Below are positions 26,752 to 36,525 of a DNA stretch of 64,000 nucleotides, in pieces. The notes beneath the pieces were generated by a model. That model was not told the origin of the DNA. It saw only the letters and a list, made by a program, of their open reading frames with translations, and did no database searches. The translations under genes and the position numbers were made by a program. The stretch comes from Prinia subflava (lineage: Eukaryota > Chordata > Aves > Passeriformes > Cisticolidae): contig NC_086248.1 in assembly GCF_021018805.1 (NCBI RefSeq), forward strand, positions 22,328,922 through 22,392,921, in the 5' to 3' direction. How positions within the stretch are numbered: the stretch's first letter is position 1; each line of letters starts with the position of its first letter.

Positions 26752-26949
26752 TTGCTCAGTTTTTGTCTCCCTACAGGAAATCTATGGCCTGTCCCCAAGA
26801 TCCTCTCAGGGGTGGGAAGAAACAGTCAAGGCTATCAAAGCCAAAACCCAGTACAGATCACAGGGCCTGAAGGGAGGGTGGCAACTGTCAGTCCTTTTGT
26901 GTTGTCTGCGCCGCTAGTTTTGTGGGGGGGAAATGTTCTATCTCAATAG
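26752..26949 (+). pseudogene. pro: Protease remnant (C-terminal part)
   Basis: The frame reads WPVPKILSGVG, then VQITGPEGRVATVSPFVL, then PLVLWGGNVLSQ, ended by TAG at 26947. These are the flap-to-C-terminus features of betaretroviral aspartic protease; the LWG-x-x-LSQ end is characteristic. The catalytic DTG lies upstream in the family and is absent here, so the product cannot be an active protease. It follows the gag remnant almost directly, so the intervening nucleocapsid and protease N-terminus are deleted. Confidence 0.7.
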
Positions 26950-26987
26950 GGAATTTTTATGCAGTCAGATTTTGTATAGAGGTCATT

Positions 26988-26995
<8 letters not shown>

Positions 26996-27019
<24 letters not shown>
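26996..27019 (+). repeat. Internal A24 tract of the provirus
   Basis: Twenty-four A bases lie inside the provirus, just after the protease remnant. Retroviral genomes do not normally contain such a tract. It could be a poly(A) tail trapped by template switching from a polyadenylated RNA, or a local slippage expansion. Confidence 0.85.
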
Positions 27020-27547
27020 TTGGTAAATTAATGTCTCTTAAGTTGTTAACAGGAAAGGGGGAGCCGAGGATGGCACCCCTTCTGAGAAGACTGCAGAAAG
27101 CTCTTTTAGGTTTTCAGTCTTTTTTGTTCTTGATGAACTCTAAACAAATGGTTACAGCCTTTGAGTGAGAACTTAATGCAGAACTGCTTCTCTCCTTCTC
27201 ATGTCTAGTTTGTCATCAAACCTAGGTTGAATGCAAATGTGTTGAATGTGAGATACTGTAGTACTGTGCATCTCATAAAAGACGAGGTATTTGCTGTTAA
27301 TGTGATCCATCAAGATGCATCAGAAGCAATGCACAAATTCAACGATTAATGTGTGTATATAAGTTTGATCCACCTGAAGAATTAGAGCACAGTGGCTTAC
27401 TGCCACTGAGAATAAGGATATATGATGATTTCCTGACTATCATGATATTTACTGAGAATTGTTTCTAGTGCTCAGATATAGCCTGTTAAACTTAAATGCT
27501 TTTGACAACTTACATGCTTTTGACAAAGATTGTGATAACCAGTTTGA
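27020..27547 (+). pseudogene. Chimeric degraded pol: integrase-like piece and RT relic
   Basis: Positions 27054-27071 match 29189-29206 exactly (AAAGGGGGAGCCGAGGAT), and weaker similarity extends both ways, so this is a second, diverged copy of the integrase C-terminal segment placed upstream of its proper location. Towards the 3' side, TATGATGAT (27420-27428, a possible YDD) lies about 48 codons before the intact PWKYLGW, the spacing expected between the RT catalytic motif and the thumb, but several stops and frameshifts intervene. Between these points nothing is recognisable and composition is AT-rich like the host. The origin of the middle part is unknown. Confidence 0.5.
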
Positions 27548-29569
27548 TTTTTAGTTCAAAAGACATCTCCCTGGAAATATTTGGGCTGGCGAATAAGCAT
27601 GCATTCTATTTCTGCACAACCCTTGCAAATCTCAACTGAAATCAAAACTTTACATGATGCACAGAAGTTGCTAGGAACAATAAATTGGGTCCGTCCCTTG
27701 CTGGGGATTTCAAATGCAGATTTAGAGCCATTGTTTGCCCTCCTGGGAGGAGAGCCTAACCTCTTATCACCCAGACACTTAAACAAAGAAGCACAAATTG
27801 CGCTTCAAAAAGTAGCTGATGCTATCTCTCAAAGGCAATCAGCTAGGTGGGCTCCAGAGTTGCCTTTGTGGCTAATTATTCTGAATCCTAATAAACAGCC
27901 TTATGCATTAATATTTCAGTGGGACTCAGAAAAACCAGATCCTCTTCTAATTATCGAATGGGTCTTTTTGCCTAACAATATGCCCAAGACTATTTCCATG
28001 CAAGATGAACTTATGGCCATGTTGATTGTCAAGGCTCGGCAAAGACTGACCTCTTTGGCTGGGAAAGATTTTGATATTATCTATCTACCTCTCACAATGT
28101 TTTATTTGAATTGGTTGCTACAGATGTCTGAAAAATTGCAAATTGCTTTAACAAATTACCCAGGGCAGATATCTATCCATCCGCCTAAACACAAATTATT
28201 AAGTTCGTCTTTTAATTTAATCCCCAAGCCAAAGAGAAGTGAGACTCCCTTGCAAGCTATGACAATATTCACAGATGGGTCTGGGAAAACCCGTAAATCA
28301 GTGATTGTATGGAGGGACCCTGAAACTGGAACTTGGCAATCTGATATTGCTGTGGTTGAAGGGTCTCCACAAATAGTGGAATTAGCTGCTGTTGTCAGAG
28401 TGTTTCAGAAATTCAGCACACCTTTTAATCTGATTACTGACTCCGCATATGTTTCAGGTATTGTACAGAGAGCAGAGAATTCTGTTTTGAAAAATGTTAA
28501 AAATGACATTCTTTTTTACTGGTTAAAACTGCTGGTCTCTCTGTTAGACCAGAGGACGGCTCCTTACTTTGTGATGCATATCAGGTCACATTCCAATCTA
28601 CCGGGTTTTCTCACTGAAGGTAATGACCAAGCAGACTTGTTAACCTTATCAGTGCAGCATGTTTTGCCTAACAAAATAGAGCAAGCTAAACTGAGTCACT
28701 CCTTTTTTCACCAAAATGCTGGGGCTTTGGTAAGACTTTTTAAATTAACTCCAGCACAAGCCTCTAATATCATTTCTATATGCCCTGACTGTCAGCGTTG
28801 CACACTTCCTAATGTGAACACAGGGGTCAACCCAAGAGGTCTACAGAGCCTACAAATTTGGCAGACAGATGTGACACACATTCCTGAATTCGGCCGCTTG
28901 AAATTCGTGCATGCTTCTATTGATACCTTTTCAGGTGCTCTGTTTGCCTCAGCTCACACGGGAGAGACAGGGAAAGACGCCTGCCGTCATTTCACTGCTG
29001 CCTTTGCCACCTTAGGAATTCCGCAACAGATTAAGACAGATAATGGACCCGCATATATTTCCCGTAGAGTTGCAAACTTCTTCTCATTATGGGGTATCAC
29101 CCACAAAAGGGGCATAGCTCACTCACCCACAGGACAATCAATTATAGAACGAGCCCATTGCTCTCTCAAACGTCTTCTGTTACAACAAAAAGGGGGAGCC
29201 GAGGATACTCCTGCGGAAAGATTATGCAAAGCCTTGTATGTCTTTAATTTCTTGAATTGTTCAATGACAGACTTAAATCCCCCTATGACTAGGCATTTTA
29301 CATCATCCACATCGCTTTCCTGCAAAGAGAAACCACCAGTACTAATCCGTGACCCAGAGTCTGGTAAAATCCTTGGCCCTTACCCTTTGATCACCTGGGG
29401 AAGGGGCTATGCTTGTATCTCCTCAGAAAAAGGACCCCGCTGGATTCCGGCAAAAAACGTGAAGCCGTTCCGAGAACCTCTACCGACAGCTGACGGAGGC
29501 CAAGACGCCACCGCCACCGAGCCCCCGAGAGAGGAGGAGGAGGAGGAACCCCACTCAGACTGCAGTTGA
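27548..29569 (+). CDS. pol: pol 3' part: RT thumb end, RNase H, integrase (5'-truncated)
   Basis: The frame opens after a TGA at 27545. It has no credible initiator; position 27581 is TTG, so the protein, if made, would need another start or a fusion. Numbering codons from 27581: residues 1-45 are the RT thumb/connection (PWKYLGW just before, INWVRPLLGI). RNase H has its four acidic residues D232, E267, D287 and D352 in FTDGSG, VELAA, TDSAYV and NDQAD. Integrase has the zinc motif H373, H377, C401, C404, the core D430, D487, E523 with exactly 35 residues between the last two, and a C-terminal WGRGY...RWIPAKNVK part. The tail is poly-Glu. RNase H would degrade RNA in hybrids and integrase would insert viral DNA, but no RT polymerase domain is encoded. 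Confidence 0.85.
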   Translation, partial: FLVQKTSPWKYLGWRISMHSISAQPLQISTEIKTLHDAQKLLGTINWVRPLLGISNADLEPLFALLGGEPNLLSPRHLNKEAQIALQKVADAISQRQSARWAPELPLWLIILNPNKQPYALIFQWDSEKPDPLLIIEWVFLPNNMPKTISMQDELMAMLIVKARQRLTSLAGKDFDIIYLPLTMFYLNWLLQMSEKLQIALTNYPGQISIHPPKHKLLSSSFNLIPKPKRSETPLQAMTIFTDGSGKTRKSVIVWRDPETGTWQSDIAVVEGSPQIVELAAVVRVFQKFSTPFNLITDSAYVSGIVQRAENSVLKNVKNDILFYWLKLLVSLLDQRTAPYFVMHIRSHSNLPGFLTEGNDQADLLTLSVQHVLPNKIEQAKLSHSFFHQNAGALVRLFKLTPAQASNIISICPDCQRCTLPNVNTGVNPRGLQSLQIWQTDVTHIPEFGRLKFVHASIDTFSGALFASAHTGETGKDACRHFTAAFATLGIPQQIKTDNGPAYISRRVANFFSLWGITHKRGIAHSPTGQSIIERAHCSLKRLLLQQKGGAEDTPAERLCKALYVFNFLNCSMTDLNPPMTRHFTSSTSLSCKEKPPVLIRDPESGKILGPYPLITWGRGYACISSEKGPRWIPAKNVKPFREPLPTADGGQDATATEPPREEEEEEPHSDCS

Positions 29570-29839
29570 TGACATCCTTTGTTCTATCGAGAAAGGAAAC
29601 TGTGAACTTTTGGGTTTGATGTCTGTGTGAAGGGTGTGGGAATTGGTGATATCACAGAGCCTTTTTTGGCAAAAGCGTAATGTAAAACAGGTATAAATCC
29701 ATTGAATTTTTTGTTATAACTGACCACCAAAAGGGTAGGCCTTGAACGAGGACCAAAAGGAGATAAGCTAAAAAAGGTTTTGTTTTCTTTTTTTTTCCTT
29801 TTACCACAACATAGTTCTAAACAAACAAACAAAGGCACC
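29570..29839 (+). other. pol-env spacer with splice acceptor
   Basis: Noncoding 270 bp between pol and env. It contains a branch-like TAAGCTA at 29764 and a long T-rich tract leading to ACAACATAG (AG at 29813-29814), a strong candidate 3' splice site for env mRNA, 25 bases before the env start. Confidence 0.6.
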
Positions 29840-31135
29840 ATGGAGTTAAATCGAATGCTATACTTGTTAGCATTGCTTGCCTTTTGTAGCACAGCCTGGC
29901 CTATTAATCAACCCAAAACAAATGTTTGGATAACTCTGGCTAATGCAACCAAACAAGATACCTTATGCCTGGCCACTGCATCCCCAGAAAATCCATTTTC
30001 AACCTGTTTAGTCGGTTTGCCATTAGATGGCTGGCCAATACCAGAAATTACCAAAAGCATAGTACAGAGCTCAAATCCTGTTGATACATGGGATCAGTGG
30101 ACTCCTTACCTTCCAATAACACCCTTGGAGCCACAAGAATTAGAACTCCTGGGTTCTGTAAAAATGGATTTTTGTGTTAATTTTGATTACACAGGAAAAA
30201 ACCAGTCAAAAGCCTGGGATGTTTCTCCCTATCACCCTGCATATAAAAATCAGACCTCTTGGTGCAATTACACTTCTGGCAGCCCTTCTAAATCCAGTAA
30301 CGCCCCACTGTGGCTGCCATCAGGAATGTTTCTGATTTGTGGGGATCGGGCCTGGGCTGCTATCCCCTCACACATAAAGGGAGGTCCCTGTAGTTTGGGA
30401 CGACTGACTGTGCTAACACCTAATATGTCCATGATTTTGCAGCACAAGTATCCCCACAGAATAAGGCGCACTCTGCATGCCTTTGATGAATACTGCGATG
30501 ATGAATTGTCTTTGTGGTCTGAGACCCAGATGAATTTGGCTTCTTCGCTTTTGCCAGGAATGGCTGCAAAAAAGGCCTTAAGTCAATTAAATAAGGTAGC
30601 CTGCTGGCTGGCAAAGCAGACAAATGCCACCAGCTCAGCTTTATCAAATTTATTAACAGATGTTGACAGTATAAGACATGCTACCCTTCAAAACCGTGCA
30701 GCCATTGACTTCATCCTCCTTGCTCAGGGCCATGGATGTGAAGATTTCGATGGAATGTGTTGTATGAATCTTTCTGATCACTCAGAATCTATCCATAAAA
30801 GCATTCAGCAGCTAAAAGAGAGTGTATTTAAATTAAAGGTAGAATCTGGATCTTGGCTAGATAACTTGTTTAGTGGCTGGGGTTTGACACCCTGGCTAAA
30901 AGATATTCTTAGGATAGGAATGCATGTAATGATTTTAATAATAATTGTATTAGTTATGATACCTTGCTTGCTTCAATGTGTGCAGAGATTAGTTAATAAA
31001 GCCATCAAGGGGGTATTCTTGGTAAATACAGAAGGGGGAGATCTGGGAATACACAAGACAGAGAGTCAAACAGACTTGATTAGCATATCTGGTTTGATAA
31101 CCAAGATGCCATGGCAGGAACAAACAGAACTGTGA
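29840..31135 (+). CDS. env: env: envelope glycoprotein, uninterrupted frame
   Basis: I place the start at 29840 (context GCACCATGG, just after the acceptor) rather than at the in-frame ATG at 29780, which lies before the acceptor. The product is 431 residues. It has a signal peptide (MELNRMLYLLALLAFCSTA), a short SU with five or so N-glycosylation sites, and a furin-type site RIRR ending 210 residues from the start. TM then has Cys at its positions 9 and 45 around a hydrophobic segment, the arrangement known from the internal fusion peptide of avian leukosis viruses. An immunosuppressive-domain-like stretch (LQNRAAIDFILLAQGHG) precedes CX6CC. A membrane anchor (about 356-380) and short tail follow. 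The last 30 codons and the stop lie in the 3' LTR. SU is shorter than in avian leukosis viruses. Whether it is expressed is unknown. Confidence 0.85.
   Translation: MELNRMLYLLALLAFCSTAWPINQPKTNVWITLANATKQDTLCLATASPENPFSTCLVGLPLDGWPIPEITKSIVQSSNPVDTWDQWTPYLPITPLEPQELELLGSVKMDFCVNFDYTGKNQSKAWDVSPYHPAYKNQTSWCNYTSGSPSKSSNAPLWLPSGMFLICGDRAWAAIPSHIKGGPCSLGRLTVLTPNMSMILQHKYPHRIRRTLHAFDEYCDDELSLWSETQMNLASSLLPGMAAKKALSQLNKVACWLAKQTNATSSALSNLLTDVDSIRHATLQNRAAIDFILLAQGHGCEDFDGMCCMNLSDHSESIHKSIQQLKESVFKLKVESGSWLDNLFSGWGLTPWLKDILRIGMHVMILIIIVLVMIPCLLQCVQRLVNKAIKGVFLVNTEGGDLGIHKTESQTDLISISGLITKMPWQEQTEL
31031..31041 (+). promoter_or_regulatory. Polypurine tract
   Basis: GAAGGGGGAGA directly precedes the 3' LTR, where the plus-strand DNA primer is made in retroviruses. 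It lies inside the env coding frame. Confidence 0.75.
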
Positions 31136-31367
31136 AAATTACAGGAGATGGGATTACACCTGCTTACGGGAAGAGAGAAGATTCAATCAACTTCTGCAAG
31201 CAAAGAGTTGTTGTAAAATGCATGAGTTTTCTGTGTGATTTTTAACCTGATTATTGTAGTAGAAATGATTAACCTGTCTGAAATAGTATATAAGCTTTTG
31301 GAAAACCTGAGTAAAATCGAATTCTGATCACCGAATCAGTCTTCCCGTCTCTCATCAATCGCCAATA
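31042..31367 (+). repeat. 3' LTR of the provirus
   Basis: Same 326 bp as the 5' LTR with no difference seen on direct comparison. TATA box at 31287-31294 and AGTAAA at 31310-31315. It supplies the end of the env frame and its stop codon. Confidence 0.92.
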
Positions 31368-31373
31368 CACAAC
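31368..31373. repeat. Target-site duplication, right copy (CACAAC)
   Basis: Matches 25442-25447 exactly and marks the right edge of the provirus. Confidence 0.8.
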
Positions 31374-32744
31374 CAACATATATTTAAATACAAATAGCTC
31401 CTTATGAAAAAAAATTGCCAATTAAAAGTGTAAATTTCAAAAAAGCTAAATACAGGACTAACCATTATTCCCCAAGAGAATTTCTACTAGCATCAGTGAG
31501 TGTTAAGATTTAGCTAATACTGGTTTTGAAAACTTAATACTTAATTGAACAACTTAGAAACAATGCAGTTTGTCTTAAGTTGTTGCTACATCTAAAGTAT
31601 AGTGAATAAAAGCAAGATTAATGACTCAGGAAAAGATTATGCTGGTTTTGGCTGAGGTAGTTCAATAGGTAGTAGATACTATGAAGAAAATTAACTCTCT
31701 CAACCAACAAGTTTTCTCACTTTCCACCTTCCCACTGTCTGCCCATCCCCCCATGGGACTGAAATGATGATAAAAGTTCACCTTTTTTTCTTGGACTCAT
31801 GTAAATCTGCATTTGCAAATTTTGATTTTATCCTCTGTCTGAACTGAAGCAAGAGGACTTCAAGATATCTATTTTCCCAGAGTTCCTCCCAGAAAAGCTG
31901 CTCTCTTCTCTCTATCCCTACAAGTTCCAGAAACTATTTGTGGTACAGGGAAGATAAAAGCATGTTACTTCGACAGCAGTACTCCAAGATATCCCATCAG
32001 GTCAGTTACAGAAGTGTGGTGTACTTGTGCCTAGCTTTGATAGAATTTGATGAAGCACTAAGTTCTTGAGAAAAATCTGTCTGAAATTTAAAGTAAGGTA
32101 GAAATCACCCCACAGTTAGGCATAGACACTCAGAATTGAAAATTTTATTAGTTATATTTCTAAAAAAAAAACCTGTATTGCATTAAGTGTCACCTATCTG
32201 GTCTTATCTAAACTAACCTTTTTTATTGCAACATGCATGGCTAGAATAATAAGGTTTTTTTCTGAACAACTAAAATACAAATCACCAGATTTTATTCTCC
32301 CTTTACAAATCCTTCAGAAAGGAAACAAGCAGAAGCTTTCTTCATTATTCTAATAAATAATAATTGGAAGACTTTTAGAAAATAATTAATTTTTAAACAA
32401 TTAATAATGTAATTACCCAATAGGTCTTTGCAACACCAGATTCTTTTTCTCATATACTAACTTCATGTAACTGCAGGAAGTCCTTAGTGACACTTTTACT
32501 CCATGTCATGCTACACTTTAGGTGTTATTATGGACATGTTTAACATAGTTCTTAAAAAATACCTATATATTTTAAAGAATGACAATCCTTAGGCATTAAT
32601 TTTATATCTAATCATGTAAATACCTAGACATTATCTTTGTCACACGATACACAACTGGCTTCTTAAGTTTAGCATGCATGTACTACAAACGTAATACTGC
32701 AAAAATAGGATAGTTGTGTGGTAATTAAAACTCTGAATAAGAAA
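31374..32744. other. Intron right of the provirus
   Basis: AT-rich intron. The only recognisable piece is a small LTR-like fragment at 31640-31710. Confidence 0.6.
31640..31710. mobile_element. Small rearranged LTR-end fragment
   Basis: ATGCTGGTTTTGGCTGAGGT resembles one strand of the end of a common bird ERVL LTR, while TACTATGAAGAAAATTAACT a few bases later resembles the other strand of the same end. The fragment thus looks internally inverted. Identification rests on memory of that LTR. Confidence 0.3.
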
Positions 32745-32749
32745 GATAA

Positions 32750-32809
32750 TCTGGTGGGTTGACCCTGGCTGCATTGCACCCTAAAACCTGGTCATGCAAA
32801 CCCAACACA
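32750..32809 (+). mobile_element. 60-bp LTR relic, TSD GATAA
   Basis: GTGGGTTGACCCTGGCTG, the start of a bird ERVL-type LTR as I remember it, is joined directly to AAACCTGGTCATGCAAACCC and ACACA, its end. GATAA flanks both sides (32745-32749 and 32810-32814). The normal LTR is around 1.1 kb, so nearly all of it is deleted. Confidence 0.45.
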
Positions 32810-32814
32810 GATAA

Positions 32815-34172
32815 ACCGTGGGGGAAATAAGAAAATAAAAGCGCATAGCTTTCATCAGGTACTGTCAAATTGAACAAAATATTATCAAGAACTTGAAGCT
32901 ATAGAAAACATATTCCATTACACAAGAAACTGAAGCTTCAGAATGTTGGGAGTGTGACAGAAACAAGGTGATTTTAAGATTTTTCTTACCTCTCTTCTTT
33001 TTTGAACATGAAGTTTCATGAAATTATGAATCACTTCAATAATTAGAATTCATTATAATGGCTCAAAGTAAACAATGAATTGTGTAAGAAAAATCTGGTA
33101 TCTAACTAGATACAACTCATCAGCTAAAATAGTAAATTAATATTTTATCTTGTGTTTTCTAGTGCAGCTCAATACAAATAGTTTTCAGAGCAACAGCCAC
33201 TCTTTAATGACAGTTCAAGAATGAAGGTAAATGAATTTTAACTATCACATTACTAAAAAAGGAACTTCATAACTATACATAAGATAAAACTGAATGATGC
33301 TTATTCTTTCTGCCTGAAGCAGATGTGTGAAAGTTAATTATAGTTCCTTTCTATACCTTTTTTTTTTTTTTTAAACATACATAAAGACTATCAACTCTTA
33401 CTCTTATTGAGATTTGAGAATGATTTCCTTTCAAAGTTTCAGTTAAGTCATTTTTCTCTCTCATTATTTCTGTTGCTGTTCTGTGGAAATTCTTTGTCTG
33501 TGTGTTTCTGGAATTGTGTTTCCTAGAGTGAAATGCAAATCCCTAGCTGGAAGATATAGAAGAGTATTTCAGAATTCTTTAGCATATTCTCCCTCTAACT
33601 GCAGCACTGATTTTTCTCCTCACTAGAATGATGCTCACTCATGATATATTACAAGATTTTAAACTGTTTCCTAGGGTAACACTTTCTAGCTGGTCTCTCC
33701 TGAAATGTCTAAGTACGCATGCAAAGATCCTGATTTATGTAAAAGTAAAAAAGTTTGTCACCACTTTTCTGACTGCCATCCTATTTGTTCAGAGAGTTTC
33801 TTTTCCTTCAGATCATTCATGTTTATGCTTATACTGTTATATCCTGGTCTTACAGCTATTTTAGTGGAATTTGCAATTAAATTGTACCTGTTTCTTCCTC
33901 AGGCTGCTTCCAAAAGTGTTGAATAGTTCCCAGTCCAGAGTGGAGATATCTCTGGATCTCACTCAGCCCATCACTTCATTTGGTGGCAAATCACTTCGCT
34001 GATTTAAAAGCTGTAGTCTGTCTCCCAGTCACCTACAGTATTTGCTCAGTGTCTACAACAGCTCCTCCAACAGACTGCAATCTACTTGTTTTGAAAAACT
34101 AGAACAGAGATACAACACCTCTCAGAATGGAACACCATGTAACAGAATTTCTTAGAGAACATGGACATGAGG
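32815..34172. other. AT-rich intron, no gene recognised
   Basis: No supported feature; a T-tract occurs near 33360. Confidence 0.6.
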
Positions 34173-34177
34173 TATTG

Positions 34178-34447
34178 TGGAATGAGATTTGAGCTATCTC
34201 AAACTAGGCCTCAGTTTTGGGCCTGTGTAGAAGTAGATAAGCCTATGGCGCAGTTAAAATTTAGATTAAGGTGTGTGTGTGCATTAGATAGGATAGTTAT
34301 AGTGGAATCATTGTAGCTGCCTTAAACTGAGATTGTTTGCACTCCTTTTCACGCTGAATGCCAATTAGAAAACACCTCCAACTCTAAATTATTTGAAACT
34401 GTAACTGGCCATTTCGGAAATAAAGAGGAGAACGTATGATTTCACCA
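34178..34447 (+). mobile_element. Small solo LTR, 270 bp, TSD TATTG
   Basis: It starts TGGAAT and ends TTCACCA, with TGG/CCA inverted termini, and is flanked by the exact 5-bp duplication TATTG (34173-34177 and 34448-34452). AATAAA at 34419-34424 lies 23 bases before the end, fixing plus orientation. Family not identified; a 5-bp TSD fits ERVL or class I elements. Confidence 0.6.
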
Positions 34448-34718
34448 TATTGGTTGTTGCTCTGTGCAGCTTCCATCTAATTAATAGAGTTTGTTCTCAT
34501 TTTTTAACTTCAGGAAAAGAAGTTGTACCACTATGTGAAGTATTTTGATTGGGTCCTCACAGAAGATTAGGTTACTCTAACTTCAGTCTGTGTAGCCTCT
34601 CAGTAAAAGTAGAGTTGTCATCAATGCCTTATTGTTTAACATTCACAAAGAAGTGTAGCAACCAATCTACCTAATTACAAGTTAAAATTTTAACCTCCTG
34701 CCATTCAAAATACACATT

Positions 34719-34738
34719 AAAAAAAAAAAAAAAAAAAA
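34719..34738. repeat. A20 tract
   Basis: Twenty A bases in intron; no adjacent retrogene recognised. Confidence 0.85.
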
Positions 34739-36525
34739 GTTTGGACAAGTAATTAAGTAATTTACAAGCACACTTTGATTTATGATTATATGAATATATA
34801 TGATCTGAAGAACAATAAGTGAAGAAACAGAGTTTCATCAAAACTCAAAGTCTTTTTGCAACAAGAACATAGCTCAAAATATAAGATTTAATTTCTTTAT
34901 TAATGTCACAATGCTTGTGTGTTTTTATAACTGTGTGCTGGCTTTCTACTTTTTGTGTGCAAGAGAAGCAATAAAATGCAAGCAGAAATTTTGATCTATT
35001 TTGGTGTTGTTTCCTAAGTTCCCTAAATATAAGAAGTAATATATTATTCATTCTAACCCGTTTCAGTATAAATGCAGGTATCTGACAGGTATAGCACAAT
35101 GTATCAGATGTTGCAACAACCAAATTTAATTATATGATACAGCACTTTAAAAGATTTTCAGTTTTATGTTTCAGCTAGAGGTTGAACACCCAACTAGTGA
35201 TCATAAAACAACTGTGCTGAGTTTTCCTTTTTTGCTAATTTAGTTCTGTGTTTATAATCTGATGGGGAAACATTTATCCATTTAAACACTCATTTTAACT
35301 AATGACCCATGCAATTGCTTACAGCAAGCATCTTTACCTCCCTGTTTGTCTTTTCAATATCTCTGACAACAGAAGTAACCAGAAGAAGAAAATGAGTGTT
35401 AAGATTAAAGTAATTTCTTCACTATAGATAGACACTACATATTAAATGTGGTTCAACCCTAAAGATATCTAAAACTAACTATAGTATGCTTATAAAAACT
35501 ATAAAGTTTTATAGAATTTTGTACAAATTTGAAATAAAAATTCATTTTAATTCAGTTTTTGCGAGATTTCTAGGTGTACAGAAATGTGACCTTACAGGTA
35601 ACTATTACTTTTTAGGCGCCTTGAAACAAAAATGTTCAATTGAGCTCTGATTATAAACACAAATTTTTTCTTGGATATTAAGACACCAAGATGAAGTCAA
35701 CTGAGGTCACCATGGACAAATAAGTCAAAAATAAAAAATGTTCTAGGAAATGGAGGCTTTACATATTACCATCATCAAAACCAAAACAGAAGGGTTGAAA
35801 GAAGTGGCTGCGTGGGAGAGTAGCCTGTAACCACTTAGGAGAAATGTCCACTAGATTTTTTTAGCCAACCTTCAGAAGGCTATGGTATGCCATTTAGAAT
35901 TCAGTAGCAAAAAAAAATAAGGCTTCTACATGTCTCAATTCCTTTTTGGTCTGTGGCTAGATTGAATACGCCCATATACAAAATACAAGTAAGGTTCTTA
36001 TTCTGCTGTGGTACTTTTTAATAAAATATTTCAAAATCCCTGTAAGAGTCAAACTAATTGCACTTTGGTAGCTAGAAAGAAGCTGATGACAGAGTGAAGA
36101 CACCAGTCCAGGATTTAGCTACTGATTAGCCTCCCAGCTGATGATCCACAACTACTCTCTGAAGAAACAAAACACCAGAATGAAAATTTTACAGCAGGAC
36201 AGTTTCAGAAACTAAATCTAAGGAGAAAAGTTGAGGTGAAATTTTTAAATAGAAAGTGGAAAGATGGGACTACATTGGAACTACCTTGATGTGATGCTAT
36301 AGCTTCAGGTTTTCATTTCCAGTACAAATATTCTGCATTTATACACATAGTTTGAAGTCTGTGTAAGGATATGGAGATAGAAATTAGTTACTGCTTGTTA
36401 GTATAAAAGAAGTAGTTTCAAGTAAGTCACAGTCTAACTCAACTGTAGTAAGTGATCTCATCATTCCTACCAATATTTTATAAATTATATTAATCTCACA
36501 GGCAGTTACTGCTTGACTTTTCAGG

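Larger units (their letters stand above)
25448..31367 (+). mobile_element. Recent class II ERV provirus, internally defective
   Basis: The provirus is 5920 bp: 5' LTR, primer binding site, gag matrix frame, a degraded pro/RT region, RNase H-integrase frame, env frame, polypurine tract and 3' LTR. The 6-bp repeat CACAAC flanks it (25442-25447 and 31368-31373). The two 326-bp LTRs show no difference on direct reading, so insertion is recent. Gag and pol are of the betaretrovirus/ERVK kind and the env TM subunit is alpharetrovirus-like. Capsid, nucleocapsid, the protease active site and the RT active region are missing or unrecognisable, so it cannot be replication competent by itself. It is antisense to CSMD3, the orientation in which intronic proviruses are usually tolerated. 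Confidence 0.93.

Noticed and set aside
26464..26995. Transduced host gene between gag and the A24 tract
   Set aside because: A gag fusion plus poly(A) first suggested oncogene-like capture, but the frame directly before the A tract is the C-terminal part of retroviral protease and the first part is gag-like. A host origin remains possible only for part of 27110-27400.
27581..27583. Apparent Met start of the pol frame
   Set aside because: The codon is TTG within the conserved RT thumb phrase (Leu in PWKYLGW); the frame is 5'-truncated rather than starting here.
29780..29839. Upstream ATG of the env frame
   Set aside because: It precedes the likely splice acceptor at 29814, its peptide is not signal-like, and the ATG at 29840 has a better context followed by a clear signal peptide.
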